Below are positions 5,792 to 8,098 of a stretch of 8,098 bases of DNA, piece after piece; within the stretch, counting starts at the first letter, position 1, and each line of letters begins with the position of its first letter. Position numbers and translations under genes: made by a program. The notes under the pieces are model-generated. The model ran no database searches, had not been told where the DNA came from, and worked only from the letters and a program-made list of their open reading frames with translations. The stretch is from Bacteroidota bacterium (GTDB lineage: Bacteria > Bacteroidota > Bacteroidia > NS11-12g > UBA955): the NCBI GenBank assembly GCA_030836345.1, contig JAURQA010000240.1:1-8098 (forward strand), in the 5' to 3' direction.

Positions 5792-6838
5792 ATGAATCGG
5801 GCTTCTAAACCACTCAGTTTTATAAATAAATACCTCACGCTCTGGATATTCCTCGCGATGATTTTTGGAGTGACCCTCGGAAATTTTTTGCCATCAGTAT
5901 CTAAGGTTCTGACCAGTTTGGAACAATCTGGAACCAATATCCCATTAGCGCTTGGTCTCATTCTTATGATGTATCCCCCGCTGGCCAAAGTCAACTATTC
6001 GTTGCTTCCATCAGTATTTAAGAACACCAAAATACTTGGTTTATCCATGGTTCTAAATTGGATTATTGGACCGATTTTAATGTTTCTTTTAGCTCTTATA
6101 TTTTTAAACGATTATCCGCATTACATGGTGGGCTTAATATTGATAGGCTTGGCTCGTTGCATTGCAATGGTTTTGGTGTGGAATGATCTTGCTGAGGGAA
6201 GCAGTGAATATGGGGCTGGTCTGGTAGCTTTAAACAGTGTGTTTCAAGTCTTTGCTTACAGCTTTTATGCGTGGCTATTTGTTACGGTTCTTCCTCCTTA
6301 TTTTGGATTCTCTGGCGCTATCGTAGATGTGAGCATTCTCACCGTTGCCAAAAGCGTGGCGATCTATTTAGGAATCCCTTTTCTTTTAGGCATATTGAGC
6401 CGCCTCATTTTGGTACCTTTTCGAGGTAAAGAGTGGTACGAAAACCAATTTATTCCAGCAATATCTCCTGTAACCCTAATTGCTTTGCTCTTTACCATTG
6501 TATTTATGTTTTCCTTGAAAGGGGAGCTTATCATAGGTATTCCTTTGGACGTTCTGCGAATCGCCATTCCCTTGATAATCTATTTCGGCATCATGTTCCT
6601 GCTTAGCTTTATACTAAGTAAAAAGCTTGGGGCTGACTATGAGAAGAATATGGCCATTTCATTTACGGCATCAGGCAATAATTTTGAACTTGCTATTGCT
6701 GTTGCGATTGCCGTTTTTGGCTTGAACTCTAGAGAGGCTTTTGCTGGGGTGATAGGCCCCCTTATTGAAGTCCCAGCGCTTATCCTTCTGGTGCGAGTGG
6801 CATTTCGGTTGAGAAAACAATTTTATTCAAACCAATAA
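5792..6838 (+). CDS. arsB: ACR3-type arsenite efflux permease
   Basis: Inner-membrane carrier that expels arsenite, and in some members antimonite, driven by the proton gradient. The 348 residues, with about ten hydrophobic helices, match the ACR3 length. Diagnostic stretches include [14 protein letters not shown] (14-27), [13 protein letters not shown] (55-67), [16 protein letters not shown] (119-134), KGREWYE-like GKEWYEN (212-218), [13 protein letters not shown] (291-303) and GPLIEVP (322-328). The Cys reported as essential for arsenite in this family is Cys123 here, and the conserved acidic residue of the ninth helix is Glu326; both are present, so the carrier should be functional. The ATG at 5792 is chosen over an out-of-frame ATG at 5788 that ends after six codons. 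ACR3 is unrelated to E. coli ArsB although often given the same symbol (acr3 is an alternative). No arsR, arsC or arsM lies within the window, which is unusual because such genes often accompany it. Confidence 0.95.
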   Translation: MNRASKPLSFINKYLTLWIFLAMIFGVTLGNFLPSVSKVLTSLEQSGTNIPLALGLILMMYPPLAKVNYSLLPSVFKNTKILGLSMVLNWIIGPILMFLLALIFLNDYPHYMVGLILIGLARCIAMVLVWNDLAEGSSEYGAGLVALNSVFQVFAYSFYAWLFVTVLPPYFGFSGAIVDVSILTVAKSVAIYLGIPFLLGILSRLILVPFRGKEWYENQFIPAISPVTLIALLFTIVFMFSLKGELIIGIPLDVLRIAIPLIIYFGIMFLLSFILSKKLGADYEKNMAISFTASGNNFELAIAVAIAVFGLNSREAFAGVIGPLIEVPALILLVRVAFRLRKQFYSNQ

Positions 6839-6899
6839 GTCGAATGGAATGTTATAATTTAAGATCAAGCAAAAAAATAAATTATATACTTAATACATC

Positions 6900-7763
6900 A
6901 TGGCAAATAAATCGATCTTACATCATATTTCTGCACCCAAAGTAAATATGGGTGGGCATATAATAGATCAACCCCTACCGTATCAGGGATTGGATTATTT
7001 TGACCCTTTTTTACTCATTCACCACTGGAATGATACCATGCCGGGGGGGCAAAAGCCTCAAGATGTAGGCGTAGGAATTCACCCACACAGAGGATTTTCT
7101 CCGGTTACATTTATTTTTAAGGGCAGCATCCATCATAGGGACTCATTGGGAAATAGTGCCATTGTAGATGGCGGTGGAACCCAATGGATGTTTGCAGGAA
7201 AAGGCATCACACACAGTGAACGACCGAGCGCAAAAATGGCGGAGGAGGGTGGAGAAGTCGAATTTATTCAATTCTGGGTGAATGCTCCTGCAGCAAACAA
7301 AATGCAGGCTGCTTTTTACAAACCTATTTCTGCCGATGAAACTCCAGTCTATACGCAAGAGGGTTTGGAACTTCAGATTGTTTGTGGTGAACATGAGGGG
7401 GTTAAGGGAAATATTGAATACTACAGTCCTCTTACTCTTTTGCGAGGAACATTGCAAGAAAATAGCAGTTATTCATTTCAACTGCCACCCAATCATAACT
7501 CCCTGATTTATCTGCTGGATGGATCAATGGAAATAAATGGAACGAAAGCGAAAGCAAAAGACATGATTTGCTTTGCACAAGGTAAAGACTCTGTAGCACT
7601 TAATGCAATTGAAGATTGCCGTTTTATCGTCTTGTCTGGAGAGCCTTTAAATGAACCTGTAGCAACCTATGGGCCATTTGTAATGAATACTGAAACGGAA
7701 ATCATGCAAACACTTCAGGACGCTCAAAAGGGCAAATTAGGTGTACTGATTGAAGAATTTTAA
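6900..7763 (+). CDS. Pirin family bicupin protein
   Basis: A 287-residue two-domain cupin of the pirin family; bacterial members are cytoplasmic metal-binding proteins, some with quercetin dioxygenase activity and others acting as regulators. The N-terminal cupin holds the metal site: His61 and His63 in GIHPHRGFSPVT, then His105 and Glu107 in GKGITHSERPS, the same H-x-H...H-x-E arrangement as in human pirin and E. coli YhhW. VDGGGTQWMFAG (89-100) is also family-typical. The C-terminal domain (from about 175) contains the expected cupin strands (SLIYLLDGSMEING) and ends NEPVATYGPFVMNT..., as pirins do. It begins 61 bases after the ACR3 stop on the same strand; no TAnnTTTG box or terminator is seen in the gap, so read-through from the DoxX-like/ACR3 promoter is possible. 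The substrate cannot be told from the sequence. Confidence 0.93.
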   Translation: MANKSILHHISAPKVNMGGHIIDQPLPYQGLDYFDPFLLIHHWNDTMPGGQKPQDVGVGIHPHRGFSPVTFIFKGSIHHRDSLGNSAIVDGGGTQWMFAGKGITHSERPSAKMAEEGGEVEFIQFWVNAPAANKMQAAFYKPISADETPVYTQEGLELQIVCGEHEGVKGNIEYYSPLTLLRGTLQENSSYSFQLPPNHNSLIYLLDGSMEINGTKAKAKDMICFAQGKDSVALNAIEDCRFIVLSGEPLNEPVATYGPFVMNTETEIMQTLQDAQKGKLGVLIEEF

Positions 7764-7776
7764 ACGAAATCAAAAA

Positions 7777-8098
7777 TTATACGTCGAGCCGAGTACTCCA
7801 ATCAATTTTGCTTTCGCCCATTTGCTGCAGTAAAATATTACATTCTTTAAAATGTCCACAACCCATAAAGCCTCTATGAGCGCTTAGTGGAGAAGGGTGA
7901 GGAGCTTTTAATATTAAATGTTTATTTGGGAGAATGGATGTTAAATTTTGTGCAGTTCTACCCCATAGTAAAAATACCACCTTTGGATTATGTTTAATCA
8001 AAAATAAAATAGCCGACGCTGTAAAAGTTTCCCAACCTTTGTTTGCATGACCATTTGCCTTAGAATCCTCAACCGTTAAGACGCGATTCAATAAAAAA
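7777..8098 (-). CDS. ung: Uracil-DNA glycosylase, C-terminal half, 5' end cut by window edge
   Basis: Removes uracil from DNA as the first step of base-excision repair. The frame is open through the right edge: 106 residues are visible out of about 220 expected. The visible part begins FLLNRVLTVE, matching the family stretch FLLNxVLTV, so the TTG at 8091 is internal and not the start. Further family motifs are HANKGWETFT, FLLWGRTAQN, and APHPSPLSAHRGF, which carries the catalytic His of the family 1 enzymes and the DNA-intercalating loop. The ending IDWSTRL resembles the usual IDW C-terminus. The N-terminal motif with the water-activating Asp (GQDPYH) lies outside the window. The stop is 13 bases from that of the convergent pirin gene, leaving no room for a separate terminator hairpin. 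Confidence 0.96.
   Translation of the reverse strand, partial: FLLNRVLTVEDSKANGHANKGWETFTASAILFLIKHNPKVVFLLWGRTAQNLTSILPNKHLILKAPHPSPLSAHRGFMGCGHFKECNILLQQMGESKIDWSTRLDV

Noticed and set aside
5761..5994. Minus-strand 77-residue ORF over the start of the ACR3 gene
   Set aside because: Antisense to conserved ACR3 helices, and shows no domain of its own.
7143..7506. ORFs on both strands within the pirin gene (7143-7457 minus, 7282-7506 plus)
   Set aside because: They lie inside an intact bicupin gene with all metal ligands and are composition-driven shadows.
8089..8091. TTG as the start of a short 104-residue protein on the minus strand
   Set aside because: Upstream residues continue the uracil-DNA glycosylase family motif FLLNxVLTV, so this is an internal codon of a truncated gene.

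Overview
The window looks like ordinary chromosomal DNA from a member of the Bacteroidota, probably a flavobacterium-like organism (inference). The sequence is AT-rich and the protein set is typical of the phylum. A tiny YwbE protein, a cold-shock-domain protein with a long charged extension, an RhlE-type helicase with a Gly/Arg/Asn tail and a POTRA-less Omp85 barrel are all present. Candidate promoters fit the Bacteroidota -7 consensus TAnnTTTG rather than the E. coli -10 box. There are no RNA genes, CRISPR arrays, transposases or prophage genes that I can support.

Layout. Left end (1-1341): the 3' part of the monofunctional peptidoglycan glycosyltransferase mtgA (+), cut by the window edge, converges on ftsE (-), the ATPase of the FtsEX divisome ABC complex; ftsX is not present. 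Positions 1558-2906: a small signal-peptide-bearing outer-membrane beta-barrel of the BamA/TamA (Omp85) superfamily, followed by the 66-residue YwbE-family protein, both (+). Positions 2907-3172 are gene-poor, holding a doubtful 24-codon ORF, weak hairpins and a good -7 box. Positions 3173-5045: a cold-shock-domain protein (+) and a DEAD-box RNA helicase (-) converge on one clear bidirectional intrinsic terminator (3754-3788). Positions 5046-5311: a divergent control region with a -7 box on each strand and two inverted repeats between them. Positions 5312-7763: a same-strand block of a DoxX-like four-helix membrane protein, an ACR3-type arsenite efflux permease and a pirin-family cupin. Right end (7777-8098): the C-terminal half of uracil-DNA glycosylase (-), cut by the window edge.

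How the genes work together. mtgA and ftsE both serve the cell envelope and division, but they are convergent and not one operon. The cold-shock protein and helicase are both predicted to act on RNA structure, and share a terminator. The DoxX-like/ACR3/pirin block is the most accessory-looking part: an arsenite exporter without arsR or arsC in the window, paired with two proteins of redox or unknown function, behind a promoter region with inverted repeats.

Nothing here compels a claim of a new biological system. The most testable leads are the DoxX-ACR3 pairing with its possible operator, and a small ORF just downstream of ywbE.
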